The position numbers were made by a program, and so were the translations under genes. From Pseudoxanthomonas sp. JBR18 (GTDB lineage Bacteria; Pseudomonadota; Gammaproteobacteria; Xanthomonadales; Xanthomonadaceae), in assembly GCF_028198165.1 (NCBI RefSeq), contig NZ_CP116339.1, forward strand, positions 4,347,001-4,411,000: 64,000 bases of DNA. Direction: 5' to 3'. The notes beneath the pieces were generated by a model, which did no database searches, was not told the DNA's origin, and saw nothing but the letters and a program-made list of their open reading frames with translations. Below, one piece after another: positions 63,236 through 64,000 of the stretch (its first letter is position 1; each line of letters starts with the position of its first letter).

Positions 63236-64000
63236 ATGTCCCAGATCACCATGCGCCAGATGCTGGAAGCCGGCGTGCACTTCGGCCACCAGACCCGTTA
63301 CTGGAACCCGAAGATGGCCCCGTACATCTTCGGCGCCCGCGGCAAGATCCACATCATCAATCTGGAAAAGACCCTGCCGCTGTTCGTCGATGCGATGAAC
63401 TTCATCAGCGCCATCGCCCAGAAGCGCGGCACCGTGCTGTTCATCGGCACCAAGCGTTCGGCCCGTGAAGCCATCAAGGAAGAAGCCGAGCGTTGCAACA
63501 TGCCGTTCATGACCCAGCGCTGGCTGGGCGGCACGCTGACCAACTTCGCCACGGTGAAGAAGTCCGTCGCCCGCCTGAAGGAGCTGGAAGCGGCCGAGAC
63601 CGACGGCACCTTCGAGAAGCTGGTCAAGCACGAAGTGCTGGGCCTGCGCCGTGAGCGCGACAAGCTGGAAGCCTCGCTGGGCGGCATCAAGGACATGAAC
63701 CGCCTGCCCGACGCCCTGTTCGTCATCGACATCGGCCACGAAGACATCGCCATCAAGGAAGCCAAGAAGCTCGGCATCCCGGTGGTCGCGGTGGTCGACT
63801 CGAACTACGACCCGGCCCTGGTCGACTACGCCATCCCCGGCAACGACGACGCCATCCGCGCCGTGCAGCTGTACGCCCGCGCCGCCGCCGACGCCGTGCT
63901 GGAAGGCAAGGCCGCTGCCCCGAACTCGGCCACCGTGCGCGAGGAAGAGTTCAGCGAAGGCAACGCCGACGCCAAGCCGGCCCGCCGCGGCCGCAAGAGC
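63236..64000 (+). CDS. rpsB: 30S ribosomal protein S2, 3' end cut off by window
   Basis: 255 codons are present and the frame is open at the window edge. [60 protein letters not shown] and [11 protein letters not shown] are conserved S2 segments binding the 16S head and ribosomal protein S1. The visible tail ([20 protein letters not shown]) is a basic extension beyond E. coli S2 (241 residues). TTGGAG precedes the ATG. tsf should follow outside the window. Confidence 0.98.
   Translation, partial: MSQITMRQMLEAGVHFGHQTRYWNPKMAPYIFGARGKIHIINLEKTLPLFVDAMNFISAIAQKRGTVLFIGTKRSAREAIKEEAERCNMPFMTQRWLGGTLTNFATVKKSVARLKELEAAETDGTFEKLVKHEVLGLRRERDKLEASLGGIKDMNRLPDALFVIDIGHEDIAIKEAKKLGIPVVAVVDSNYDPALVDYAIPGNDDAIRAVQLYARAAADAVLEGKAAAPNSATVREEEFSEGNADAKPARRGRKS

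Overview
This is a GC-rich, gene-dense chromosomal window. Gene families and gene order point to a gammaproteobacterium of the Xanthomonadaceae (Xanthomonas, Stenotrophomonas, Pseudoxanthomonas or relatives). Supporting signs are the rpsB / map-glnD-dapD / yffB-dapE-asnB neighbourhood, an OprO-type porin beside two pstS genes, a LOV hybrid histidine kinase of the Xanthomonas type, and short palindromic intergenic repeats of the kind common in that family. The assignment is inference; no rRNA lies in the window. I saw no CRISPR array, insertion sequence, integrase or prophage. The window begins inside uvrA and ends inside rpsB.

Layout. 1-13.1 kb: uvrA, a secreted protein paired with a WG-repeat protein, a thioesterase, two crotonases, a sulfurtransferase behind a DUF1289-NUDIX fusion, an FKBP isomerase and nth. 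13.1-15.5 kb: a SulP anion transporter with a beta-carbonic anhydrase. 15.6-23.9 kb: a phosphate-starvation locus with a divergent phosphate porin, two PstS proteins (one secreted, one a lipoprotein), PstCAB and PhoU, carrying Pho-box-like sites. 23.9-26.7 kb: RNase T, an RhtA exporter divergent from an XRE-cupin regulator with a striking shared operator, and a macro-domain protein. 26.7-33.6 kb: a minus-strand run rnr - GFA protein - rlmB - propeller/GGDEF protein. 33.6-34.3 kb: two identical tRNA-Leu(CAG) genes, each with its own promoter and terminator. 34.4-43 kb: an SLC13 transporter, parC, DinB and TPMT proteins, a heme-less ferritin and a penicillin-acylase-family protein. 43-49.4 kb: a tightly overlapped seven-gene operon (thermostable-hemolysin-family protein, AMP ligase, diiron-oxygenase-like protein, SDR, TPR protein, response regulator, histidine kinase) that looks like a self-regulated pathway for a fatty-acid-derived product. 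49.5-53.2 kb: a blue-light (LOV) hybrid kinase, a single-domain receiver and a secreted beta-helix protein. 53.2-62.4 kb: asnB, dapE, yffB, a GH43 glycosidase, dapD, glnD and map, all on the minus strand. 62.4-64 kb: a decayed spore-coat-U-type gene, a sigma-54 promoter before a signal-peptide-only ORF, then rpsB.

The most notable signal is upstream of asnB. A 30-codon leader ORF with eight Asn codons is followed by a Rho-independent terminator whose 5' arm can pair instead with the end of the leader ORF. This has the layout of a classical transcription attenuator, here for asparagine. Second in interest is the seven-gene operon, whose promoter region carries three direct repeats spaced exactly 11 bp apart, a plausible site for its own OmpR-type regulator.
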